Shown here: positions 1-11,261 of the stretch, one piece after another | Numbering within the stretch: the first letter of the stretch is position 1 | How the letters are laid out: the number at the start of each line of letters is the position of its first letter | From: Larimichthys crocea | Taxonomy: Eukaryota; Chordata; Actinopteri; Sciaenidae | DNA: 64,000 bases | NCBI RefSeq assembly: GCF_000972845.2 | Contig: NC_040016.1 | Span: 5,538,701 to 5,602,700 of the forward strand | Direction of reading: 5' to 3' | Made by a program: the position numbers and the translations under genes | Notes under the pieces: model-generated | Seen by the model: the letters and a program-made list of their open reading frames with translations, nothing else | Databases searched by the model: none | What the model was told of the DNA's origin: nothing

Positions 1-105
1 ATAATACTTTTAAAATGCTTTTTAAAAACATATTTAACATAAAAAACTTTCATCTTCATTGATATTAAATATCAACTATGTAATGTAACTTGGCTTTGTT
101 TTCAG

Positions 106-183
106 GCACTTCAAAAACAGCTATATAAGAAGTCGCTGTCGAGAAACCAGCAAAAGTTAGAAGATGCTGCACGTGCCACATGA
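106..183 (+). CDS. possible terminal exon of an unidentified upstream gene
   Basis: A good 3' splice acceptor (tttgttttcag, ending at 105) is followed by an open frame of 25 codons ending in TGA at 181-183. The frame is rich in Lys, Gln and Arg and would be a charged, probably helical C-terminus. A second frame from the same acceptor is open for about 17 codons, so the phase is not settled. AATAAA at 475-480 could end its transcript. I do not recognise the protein. It does not resemble C1orf50, the neighbour of P3H1 in human, which is also divergent from P3H1 there. Only one exon is visible, so this is a suggestion. Confidence 0.35.
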   Translation, partial: ALQKQLYKKSLSRNQQKLEDAARAT

Positions 184-474
184 ACTGCTGAGGTTCAGGT
201 TTATTAGATTTTAGTCTTACCTTGTCTTACTTTGCGATGTGGTCCATGATCCATTGCATTCATAAAACGTGTAAAACATGACAATACTAAGAGTTTCTTA
301 ATTCTTGTATAGGTTTTCATATGTGGATGTGTTGTTTAATATAGTACTATAGTATAAATTGCTGCCGTTATGAGAGAATGTGTTTATTTTCATATGAACA
401 AGAACAAAACAGAAATATTTATATTTAATCAAAACAATAACATTACCATTTAATACAACATATCTCATACAAAC

Positions 475-480
475 AATAAA
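475..480 (+). terminator. poly(A) signal AATAAA
   Basis: A canonical hexamer about 290 bases after the stop of the putative left-edge exon. The surrounding DNA is AT-rich, so chance occurrence is quite possible. Confidence 0.3.
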
Positions 481-1574
481 CTGTTCTTATTAGATAAATG
501 TTTTATCATTTAACAATAAGTCATAATGACAGTTTGACTCCCACGTGATCCACTGAGGTTTATTCTGCCAGTGAATGATCTGCCAATTTTCTTTTCCATT
601 TGTGCATGAAGTGAAACGTGAAATAGTTAAAGTCAAACAGTGTGCCTCTGTCTTTTGAAGATGGAATTTCTTTGTGCTCCATAGTAGTCGAAAACATAAC
701 TATAACAAGATAACTATGTCTTCATAATAAAAAGGAGTTTTTAAACCCTGTACTTCAGTATAAAACCAAACTGTGAACACACTACACAACGAGTTCAGCA
801 TTCAAAACCTTAAGTAAAAGAATGTAAATATTATCAGCACAACTAAGTGTACTCAAGTATGAAAATGTTTAATTAAGTATATGTAAAAGTATTCATTGTA
901 CAGTAAAATGTCCCCCCTCAGTGTTTTCTTAATGTACTGTTGCGATGTTATGAATATTACTGCTACATTAATGTGTATGTTTTATTTTACTGCCATGGAT
1001 GTTTAAAATTGAGATCATTTGAACTACTTTATATACTGTCAGCTAGTTTAATCTGCAGCAATGCATCATGGTCTATAACATCATTATATTTTGTGTAGCA
1101 TTGCTGTCAACAAAGGTCAACTTTTCATAATTTCATAACTAACCCTAACTCTAACACCAACAGCCACGTTTTTCACCATCTATTCCAACATTGCAGTGTC
1201 GTTTAGTGAATTGAAGTTAATGTCTGAAATGTGTGAAAACAGACACTTCCTTTTCAGGTGACATGCAAACTGCTGTTATTTTGAGTTTGACATGTTATGT
1301 GTTATTAAATTCAACATGTCAGACCACAAAACTATGAAGAATTCCTACTACTTACTCCAAACAAGTGACGCAATTTCTCTGGTGGACTAAAATCGATTTT
1401 CCATACACTGTGACTAACTTGATTTTACTGGATCAGTAACATAAACTTCATATGGGAGGAAGTCAATATAATATTAATGGGGATATTGTACATATACATG
1501 TATCTCTTCTAGTACTTGATTTTTATCTTCTTTATATTTTTATTTAATGTTTGTTATGTACCAAAATCACCAGG

Positions 1575-1632
1575 ATAAATTCCTTGTATGGGAAAACATA
1601 CCTCCCAATAAACCTGATTCTGGTTCTGATGA
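1575..1632 (+). repeat. probable non-LTR retroelement 3' tail
   Basis: A stretch ending in 'aataaacctgattctggttc' resembles the ends of vertebrate LINE/SINE elements whose tails are made of short GATTCT-type repeats. No upstream coding remnant is visible, so this would be a heavily 5'-truncated copy. Confidence 0.35.
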
Positions 1633-1819
1633 AGACTTTTGCCTGGTTTTAATGTGATTTTATAGGATTCATCAGAAGTTGTGTTGAGATGATGTCAATA
1701 TTTTTCAGTATTCTACACTAAAGACAATCCTAACTTATACTGCATTGTTTTCTTCACATTATGGCCGCTCATTGTCTGTCATAATTATAAAGTCATGTGT
1801 ATGCTGTGTATGAGGGGCA

Positions 1820-1964
1820 CAGAGGGTGTTACCGGAGCTCATCTGTTCAAACCCCACCTCCAGACAAGTGACTGTCGGAGCAAGAAGTTGCAGCTCCTCT
1901 CGCCGGCTTGCCTCTCTCTGCTTCAGACCTGTGCCCCCGCCGCAGAGCCTGACATCTTAGCATC
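1820..1964 (+). promoter_or_regulatory. p3h1: p3h1 5' UTR and proximal promoter
   Basis: GC content and CpG frequency rise sharply from about 1830 compared with the AT-rich DNA to the left, as expected at a broadly expressed vertebrate promoter. No TATA box stands out. The transcription start cannot be placed by eye. Confidence 0.4.
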
Positions 1965-2426
1965 ATGGAGCTCCGTTACGCGCTAACATTTCTCTGCTTT
2001 CTGGTCCCGCTGTGCACCTCAGACACTGATGTCGGCTCTCGCTTCGTTTTGGAGCCTTATGATTTCCTCTTCGACACGGCGGTGGATGCATACCAAAAGG
2101 GGGACTGGTTGACGGTCATCCTGAACATGGAGAAGGCTCTCAGGAACAAAGCTACTGTCCGCAATGTGAAGGTTCAGTGCCGGCTTAGCTGCGCCAACCA
2201 GACCGCTTTCGGCGATCGCCTGGCCGGGTTGGGAGTTCCAATCCCCGGGGCCGGGTCTGTGGATGACCTGGGATTTTTCCAGAAAGTCCTGAAACGGGCG
2301 GATTGTGTGAACTCCTGCGAAACTGAGAAACTGGGTTCACCAACTCTGCATCAAGTCACAGAAGACGTACAGCTGGAGTTCACCAAGAGGACCCCCTATA
2401 ACTACCTACAAGTGGCCTATTTTAAG
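1965..2426 (+). CDS. p3h1: p3h1 exon 1
   Basis: Encodes residues 1-154: signal peptide (core ALTFLCFLVPL), then the first two CxxxC motifs (CRLSC, CVNSC) and the conserved PYNYLQVAYFK. It ends AAG|gtatgt, phase 0. Confidence 0.93.
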
Positions 2427-4387
2427 GTATGTAACTCAGTATACTTGTACAGTATAGTAGTGCAAGCTACAAGTGTGCAGCTGGTGACTGCAATCAGTGC
2501 TGTCCCAGTCTAAAATGTATGACACATAACAGAGATACGTGTTTTTGTAAAGATCCAGGGCCTGAACGAAGTGAAAGATCTGACACAGTTTATTTGTAAC
2601 CTCATTCAAAGCCTGAGCTGATGTGGAGTTACTGTAAATGCCCCAACCCCCCAAAAAGCCAAGACAGCCATGCCACGTCTTAAGGTGGAGCCTCTGTGCA
2701 GGCTCACGTTAGGACGTCGACTTTTTTTTTTTTTTTTGGGATCCAGCGGTTTAAAGGCCTAAAGTGCTGCCTTCAAATGCTCCTCATAAACCCACACTCT
2801 ACTTACACAGATTAGGAACAAATGCTTTGTTGGATATTTGGAGTGCTTTAAGCCGTGAATTAAGGTAGAAAGACACTATCTTTGTCATTTCTTTCACTAT
2901 TTTTATGTTTGTACTTGAAAATACTACTCCCAGAGAGAACTTGAAAGCAGCAAGATAATATAAAACCCTGCAACTGTAGTAATTCATGTCATAATGCCCC
3001 TACATATAATGCAAGGTTCAGAAAAAAGCATTAAATAACAACATATTTACACAGTATGTCAGAGGTGTTGATCAGCTGTGACTCATGAAGCTGATCGTCA
3101 CATTTCTGACTTTCAAAACTTAGACAGTAACATGGCTCGGTGCCAACACTCCTGTTTTTCTAAGCCAGTTTACAGGCCACTGATCTGAAAATGATATTTC
3201 ATTGTTGTTTTAATAACAGGCCACTGAAATGAGACAGACAGGTATGCAGCTCACAGTTTGAGCTCAAAATAACTCACAACTCACTTTTTTTGGGGGGAAC
3301 CAATCTCGTTATTTTGAAGTAGGCTAAATTTATTATAGAATATATATTTCACACCTGCAGTTTGGTCAGTTTAGAAAAGACCAACTGAGATATAAAAAAC
3401 TATTTTAAAACGGTGTCTTTCAGCTCCTTGTTTTGGTTTTACCCCAAACTGACTGTTTCTCCAGCAGCAAACAGCTGTTGACACAAATCACTGTCTAGCA
3501 CCAAACTGCAACTACCATGCTACAAGCGACCAGGTAATGTTGCTCCATATCTGCTGGATGTGTCAATAAAGCTGTGATTCCATCGCAGGAACCAGGGTCT
3601 GAATTAAAGGTCCAGTGCGCCAGAGTTAGAGTGCTCTATTTGTATAGAATATGGCCAAAATGGAATATAATATCTATAACTATGTTTTCATTCATGTATA
3701 ATAAAGAGAAAATAACAATTATTGACATTTTAAAGATATTTTTTGGCCTTTATTTGATAGAGATAGCTGAAGAGTGAGAGGAAATGTGTGGAGAGAGATG
3801 GGGAAGTTACATGCAGGAAAGAGCCACAGGTCGGATTCAAACCCTGGGGCTCCGCAGCAAGGACTGAGCCTTTGTACATGGGGCAGATACTCTACCAACT
3901 GAGCTGAACGACGCCACGATTATTAACATTTTATAACTACAGATGCCATAAGTCCTCTTCCAAAGAGTCCACCATGTTTCAACAGTAGCCCAGAAAGGAC
4001 AAACTAAACACTGACTCAGGACAAGGACTTCCGTGTTTTTATGCACATTCCACAGGGAGTTTCTAATTCATGCCAGGAAGGAGAGGGTGGCATGAGGGGG
4101 CTGCAATCTGCATCTACACTGTTAGATGCCACTAAATCCTACTTACTGATCCTTTAAGTTCCAGGGACATTATTTTATAACTATAACTATTATTATGTTA
4201 TTAAACTATAACTACTAATTATGGGTGGGGCTTTTAGCACTGAACTCCTCCGATTGGTCAAGTACTTGCAGGATTTCATTCATTTGGATAAAAGTCTTAC
4301 AAGTTATTAAATGTGGGAATATCACTTTGCAGCAGTGGAAAGTTGTGTCAGTTAGAATGTGAAGGTTTTTTTCAGGTAACTGATGAA

Positions 4388-4464
<77 letters not shown>

Positions 4465-7400
4465 ATCAATAAGCTCGACAAAGCAGTGGCAGCTGCCCAC
4501 ACGTTCTTCCAGGCCAACCCAGACCACTTGGAGATGAGACAGAACCTGGAGTACTACAAGATGATGGCAGGAGTACATGAAGAGGATTTCAAAGATTTGG
4601 AAGCCAGGAAGCATATGGTGAGAGCAAACGTCTTCTCTGATGAGTTCTCATATCCTTGAGGCAAGTCTTTAGAAAGATGCTGATTATCTCTTTTTGTGTG
4701 TGGTTTTTGCAACTGGCCAACAATAAAGTTTTTAAATAGCTTTACAAACTGTTTGGTCTGCTCGGCGATGGATGGAAAGGGAAGTGTGAAATCTGGTGGA
4801 AAATAAAGGCAAATGTGTCCAGGGGTGAAATAAAACCCTGACAAGTCATTTCAAGAACCTTGTGGGCACTTTGGTAATGTACTGCGTCCCATTGCAAGTT
4901 GGAAGTCGGTATTTCAGAGTGGGTTCTCCTCTAAATGATTCCCGGTGCATTCGCTCTGGAAAAACATGGACACATACAGTAAACCGTACAGTGTTTGCAC
5001 GGAGAGTCTGTGAGATGCAAAAGCATCTTGTTAAAGACACAAGATGAGTAGGGTAATGCCACTTGCCGCAAAGACATCTTTCAAACACAGATCACCTGAA
5101 TGGCAATGAAAATAGCAAAGTACAAACACTAAATATAGTAAAGAAAGGTAGAAAATGTCTTTTTTTACTGTAAATTGACTGTGTACTGTGTATGACTTAT
5201 GTTGGTGAATTATTATTATTATTATTATGTTAGACAGATCTTGCCCAAAGATCCGACTTGAATGACCGTTAATTGCACTTTTCTGTGTTGGAGGTTGTTT
5301 TTTTTTCAGAGTTCCGAGAACAATAAATTGCAGCATTCCTGCTGATATAGTTAATAACATGTCAAATGATCATATTTTAAATTTTAATACTAAATTTGTT
5401 AAAAGTATGTGCCTTTTTCCTGCCTGACAAACTTCACTGTCACCTAGAAATGTTACTTATATTTGATGCCCGCTTGCTCTCCCCTCAGTCCGAGTTCCTG
5501 CTGGGGAAGAGTTACTACAGCGACGACTCATTTGGCCTGGCGGCTGAACACTTCGAGGTGGCCTTAGATGAGTACTTCACTGCCGATAAGGAGTGCCGGG
5601 CGCTGTGTGAAGGAGCCTACAATTACGACGGATACAACTACATGGAGTACAGCGCTGACCTGTTCCAGACCATGACAGGTGAGACAGCACACATTTGAGG
5701 GTTGTTTTTTTTTGTGCAGAGAAGATTCACATGAAAGTGGATCATTTTCCTTTGTGTAAACCTGTTTGTGTGTGTGTGTCAGACCACTACATGCAGGTCC
5801 TGAACTGTAAGCAGCACTGCTCAGTGGAGTTGGCTTCACACACTGGCAGAGAAACGCCCTTTGAGGACTTCCTCCCTTCCCAGTTCAACTACCTGCAGTT
5901 CTCCTACTACAACAGTGAGTCACAGTGTACATGTACTTTATTCAGGGAACTTGACTGTAATAGAAGTGGAATTAAACCCTAAATGTACAGAGATCTACAG
6001 TGTCACTGATTATACAGATGGTCAGATATATTAGTTAAACATTAAGAGACAGATGTTGGTGGGATGAAGGTTCCTCCCTGCAGAGTTTCTAACATACTGA
6101 GAAAAATCAGTGTGTTTTCCTTTTTGGCCTTTAATTTTCATCTCTGTCACAATTACACAGCACAGATTTCTGTTAAACACCTTAAGGTAACTGGCAACGC
6201 ACCAAGTCAATCAGCCATTTACATAACAACCAATCAGCATCCAGCATTGAAACGTCCGTTACTAAACCATGAAATCTCTCTAAATATCAATAATAAATGG
6301 ACATTATAAAGTTCATGAAGAAAAACACCTTGTGATGCCTGCAGTGATGTTTGATTTATTCATCATTTAATTAATTTATTCTCTCTGGGAGCCATTAAAG
6401 ACCTAAAGTAGTTTAGTATTTCCTGTTGAAAAACATCTCCTGCATTATAAAATGTATAAAATTTTCACACTTATTCAATTATTAATAAAAACCTCAGGGT
6501 TTCTCCCCGAAGAGGGCCGCTCGCTCTGCCATCCGACACGTCTCACTGGGACACTTTCTAGTATGCTCCGTCTCATTAAAGGGCCGCTGCACTGATTTAC
6601 TATTGCACAAGTCAGAAGAGTCACAAGAGACAAGTTTTAAAAAAGAATAGCTAACACTGAAGCAGCAGAGGCAGAGCGATATGGACGTGTATTCCCAAAT
6701 GTGGTTCGAGCTTCTTTGATGGAATCTGAATGTCTAAACTAAAATCAAATAACTAAAGTTATACATAAATAAATGAACTATTCAAAGAGCTGAAATCACT
6801 TTTTGTTGGCTGACTAGATATCAGTACTGGAAGAGAGAAAGGAGATTGTTGTTGTTCAAGGCTGGAATAACCGTTTAGCAGATGTATATTCTTTTAAAGT
6901 TTGTAAAGAAGACTGAAGCAGCACGATAGAAATTACAGCAAAATATGTCTCAGCAATTTTATGTTTTTTTGGTTTAGTCGCCCAGGTCTTATAATTGTAG
7001 GGAGAACCCTGTGTTTTTACATTGTGTTTCTTTAAAACAGCTGTTAGAGCACTCATTCCAGCTGCTCACCCTCCTGTTTCTGCTCCATCTCCGCAGGTGA
7101 GAAGTACGAGCAGGCCATAGAGTGTGCCAAGACCTTCCTGCTGTTCCACCCTGACGATGAGGTGATGAACCAGAACCTTGCTTATTATTCTGCCGTGCTG
7201 GGAGAGGACAAGGCAAAAACCATCTCAGCCAGACAGGTAACTCGCAGTCTGTTTAGGAGAGGCTTTCGTCCAAATCGCCTTTTGAGTGCGGTTATTTTTA
7301 GCTGTGTTATCTTAATCCATAACTATCAGCACTAAATCAGCCCTCGCAACATGTGGCGGGAGAAAAATGGCCTCCATTAGCACTCAAGTGGTCTCCAGGG

Positions 7401-10400
7401 CGTAAAGAGAGACGTTTAAAAAGCACTGATGGCAATCTAATGCACATAAAAGTTTGCTGCTTTCTAAAGAAGCAATAAGTACAATTTTTTTTTACTGCCT
7501 CAGGCTCTAAATGTCCATATTATACAGCATTTATACAGAGCTGTTGATCAATACTAATGACTAAGTGATTATTTCTGTGGCTGCTGAGATTTCTGGCGCT
7601 CACAAGTGAGATCACTTTCTAGCCTTTCTGAATAAAAACACTCAAGAAAGAAACCCCTAAAACTATGTGACAGCAATCTCCTGTGTTATTGGCTATCGTG
7701 TTTCCCATAATAATGACAATTAAACTAGTAAATGCGTGGTCAATTGCCTTATAATTAATCCACTAGCTCCACTTAAAAACACATTTAGCTTCAGATTGTA
7801 TGCCTTTGATGGCATTCTGTGATTTCCTCTTCCTGAAGTAGTTTGTAGAGCAGACGTTTTGAAATGTCACAGTAGGAAAATCACTGGCTGAGTTTCATTT
7901 ACCTGCTTCAGTTTCATGATCCTGCTGTATTGTGATAACAGACTTTCAGTGATCTTCAATGTTATTAGTGGCATGTGCTTTATGACGAGTCAAAATGCCT
8001 GAAGTAAATGACTTTTGTCATCTCTTCACTGCTGTTAAATGTGAAGGCAGAACAATAAAGGCGCCTCCCAAATCTTTATTTAGTTAGTGGCAGAGTCCAC
8101 CTTTCAACACGGGGCACACATTTCAGGAAACTATGCCTGTACAACCCTTTTCAAATTCCCCAAAAGTTTTTTCTGCAATTATGAGAGGTCAAAGGTCACG
8201 AGCATTCAGTATTGGTTTCAGATTTCTCTGGATTCTCTGAATCTTTTAATAATATTCAGGATTTAGATGGTGAAATCCATAAATTCATTCCAACTTCATG
8301 TTGAGAAATGTTGAAAACTTTGGGTTCTTAAACTGACGCTCATTCAGTTCATACCCAATCATGATTCTCTCACCTGTTACCAATGAACCTATTGACCTAT
8401 TTAAGATCCAAACAGGTGTTCTGTGAGTCTTTTGTTGACTCCGTCCCAGCTTTTTCAAGAATGTATTACTGTACCTCAGACAGGGTACAGCTCCAAAACT
8501 GACACCAATCAGAGGGAAGGGCAGTCTGTGTGTATCCTGGGAGACAAATGCCAGTTGCTACAGACCAGTAGACCTATTACAGACCTATTTTAGGCTTTGT
8601 GAGTGCTGCATTCTTGTGCTCACCAGTAGATGGCGCTTGGAACCACAGATTACTCAATGCCCATTTTTAATGTGACCGTTTTCTGCACTTGAACATTTCA
8701 TTGAACCTTACATTTCATGAATGTATCTGTTTTACATTTGACTGATTTTTGACCTCCAGGTGGTGAAACAATACATTCAGCAATCCATACTGGAGAAAGA
8801 GCTGCTCTACTTTGGATATGAGGCCTTTGGAATCACCTTTGTCGATCCAGTGAGTAAAGAAATCCTTTGTTATCATCACATTTTGCTTATATGATGCGGT
8901 GGTGTCATGCAGGCTTTGTATTTAACTTGTGTCTTTCTTGTCATTTTGTATTCAGGACACGTGGACTCCTGAAGACGTCATGCCTAAGAAGCTGAGAGAC
9001 AAGCAGAAGTAAGATTGAAGACATCACCTCACGCACATTTACACACGACATGAATACATTTATTGTTAAAATGACGTTATGACCTCTGTCATTCTGCCTG
9101 TCTGTGTGTGTCAGAGCCGACAGAGAAACCGCAGCAAGGATCACAGAGGAAATAGGAAACCTAATGAAGGAGATCGAGACTCTGGTCGAGGAGAAGAAAA
9201 AGGATTCTTCAGAGATGGCCATGGTAATTGGTCCACAGGAAGGTAAACATTTCAGCAAGATTACCAGTGAACTAGTACATACAGGAGAAAGCCAGAGTTT
9301 AAGTCGTTGACATTCAAACTTTTACCTCTCCTCTAGGTGGGACTCTGTTGAGTGATGACATCAAGCTGACCATGACGGCCAATCAGCTGAACGGCTCGGA
9401 CCGAGTGCTGCTGGACGGAGTGATCAGTGATGATGAGTGCAGGGAGCTGCAGCGCCTCTCCAATGTGAGTTATCTAAAGGATGAAGTCACTTAGTTTTTT
9501 GGTCAGGATCTCTTTTTAATTTCTTTTCAAGCCCTAAAAGTCTCACCACTCCCCCGTGCTTAAATCTAACCAACCAGCCAATCAGAGGCAGAAAAAAAAA
9601 ACCCCTGTTTCAAACACATACAGTAACATACATTTAACATAAGTCTGCTATAACTAGCTTCTTTCAGCTCATTGTTTTGTTTTTTGGTCCACAACTTAAA
9701 TCAGAATTCAGTGAAAAAGCTTGAATAAAGCCATTATCATAGGTACAGATATGCACGTAGAAGCAAACATATAGCATTGTTTAATCCTTTTTGACATTTA
9801 TTAAAAATCATATACATATAGCTGATATCAGGCCAGACCAGGCAGATATTGGTTTCATCATTATACATTATTCAGTATACATTCATCTTGCTGTAGTACA
9901 GCTGTACAAGTGTAGCTTCTGTTTAAGCTACTTTGGATTAATGTAACCTTTTGGAAATAGCAGGAACACAAGTTAAACAGTGCTATGGTCCTTTAAAGAA
10001 ATAACATTCTGAGGTTAAACTTCACTTTTTGAAATGATTATGGTTGTTCTGATATGGTTTCAATCTTTGTAACCAAAATCAGGAACAACTGAAATACGAC
10101 ATTGACAGTTTTTAAATGTCAGCAACAGCTGTTTTAGAGGCTAATAAATGCACAGTTTTGAGATAATAAGGTATAAATTATTAATTGAAATTACTCTTTG
10201 TCATGTCACCTGATGCCTGTTTGTGTCCCACATCTGTGTGTTTTCATTGTGTGTGTCAGTCCATCATGTGAGAGAGTTCATGTTGTGCATCATTTCATAG
10301 GCAGCTGCTCTGAAAGGTGACGGCTACAGAGGACAGCCTTCCCCCCACTCGGCCAGCGAGATGTTCCAGGGAGTCACTGTCCTGAAGGCTGTGAAGGTCT

Positions 10401-11215
10401 GGAGTCCTGCTAGTATTTAACCAAATTGTGCTCATTACAAAATAACTTTTCATGAAGTTCACAGTGCTGTTTAAAGGCTCTGATGATGCCGTTTCCACCT
10501 TCTACAGCTCGGACAGGAGGGCAAGGTTCCACTGAAGAGCGCTCGCCTGTTCTTCGACCTCAGCGAGAAGGTGAGGAAGATTTTGGAGTCGTACTTCCGC
10601 CTGGAAACTCCGCTCTACTTCTCCTACTCCCACCTCGTCTGTCGCTCCGCCATCGATGGTAAGTTTGGAGCTATCAATAGAAGAAGTTCACTCTGATAAA
10701 GTAAGAATTAAGGAAGCATTTTCCCTCAAGTAAAAGCAGGAGAATTTTTAAAAAGTAATTTTTATGACAAACAAAAAACAACAACATGAACACAAGAAAT
10801 TCCCTCCAACCATAAACAATTTAAATTAAATTAAAAACAGGATAAAGTGTATGTTTGTGCACAACTAACTCACAACAGGATACAAACCTTTTCTCAGAGT
10901 AATGACCTCAATATTCCTAAACACAGCGTCATTAAGGCTTTCTGGTTGTCATTTTTCATCTTTGTTTCTGACGTTATTTCTGCAAGTTTTTACTTTTTAT
11001 CAGACAATATATATATACGCAGATAGCCATATATCTGTGATATCAGTCGGGTTCTGGTTGTAACTTCTCTCTGTGACTGTCGTTTATTCAGAGAAGCAGG
11101 AGGAACGCAATGACCTGAGTCACCCCGTTCATGTGGACAACTGTCTGCTGGTCTCAGAGATGAATGAGTGTATAAAGGAACCTCCTGCATATACACACAG
11201 AGACTACAGGTGAGG

Positions 11216-11261
<46 letters not shown>

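Larger units (their letters stand above)
184..1790. other. AT-rich intergenic DNA before p3h1
   Basis: No ORF or exon-like segment is supported here apart from possible 3' UTR up to about 500. The sequence is AT-rich, with a probable retroelement tail near 1575-1632 listed separately. Confidence 0.6.
2427..4464 (+). other. p3h1: p3h1 intron 1
   Basis: No coding segment is seen. It contains an inverted-repeat element at 3604-4157 split by a SINE, and it ends in a ~67-bp TG microsatellite next to the acceptor. Confidence 0.7.

Noticed and set aside
3850..3918. A functional tRNA gene from the A- and B-box-like motifs
   Set aside because: The spacing and sequence do not fold into a full cloverleaf and the unit continues into a SINE body with target duplication.
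3837..4046. Minus ORFs sharing 'SSVGR-APCTKAQS' at 3837-4046 and 13222-13536
   Set aside because: The shared peptide comes from two copies of the same tRNA-derived SINE, not from a gene family.
4313..4659. ORFs of alternating Cys/Val or Thr/His over the TG repeat
   Set aside because: Translations of a dinucleotide repeat. Only 4465-4617 is coding, as p3h1 exon 2.
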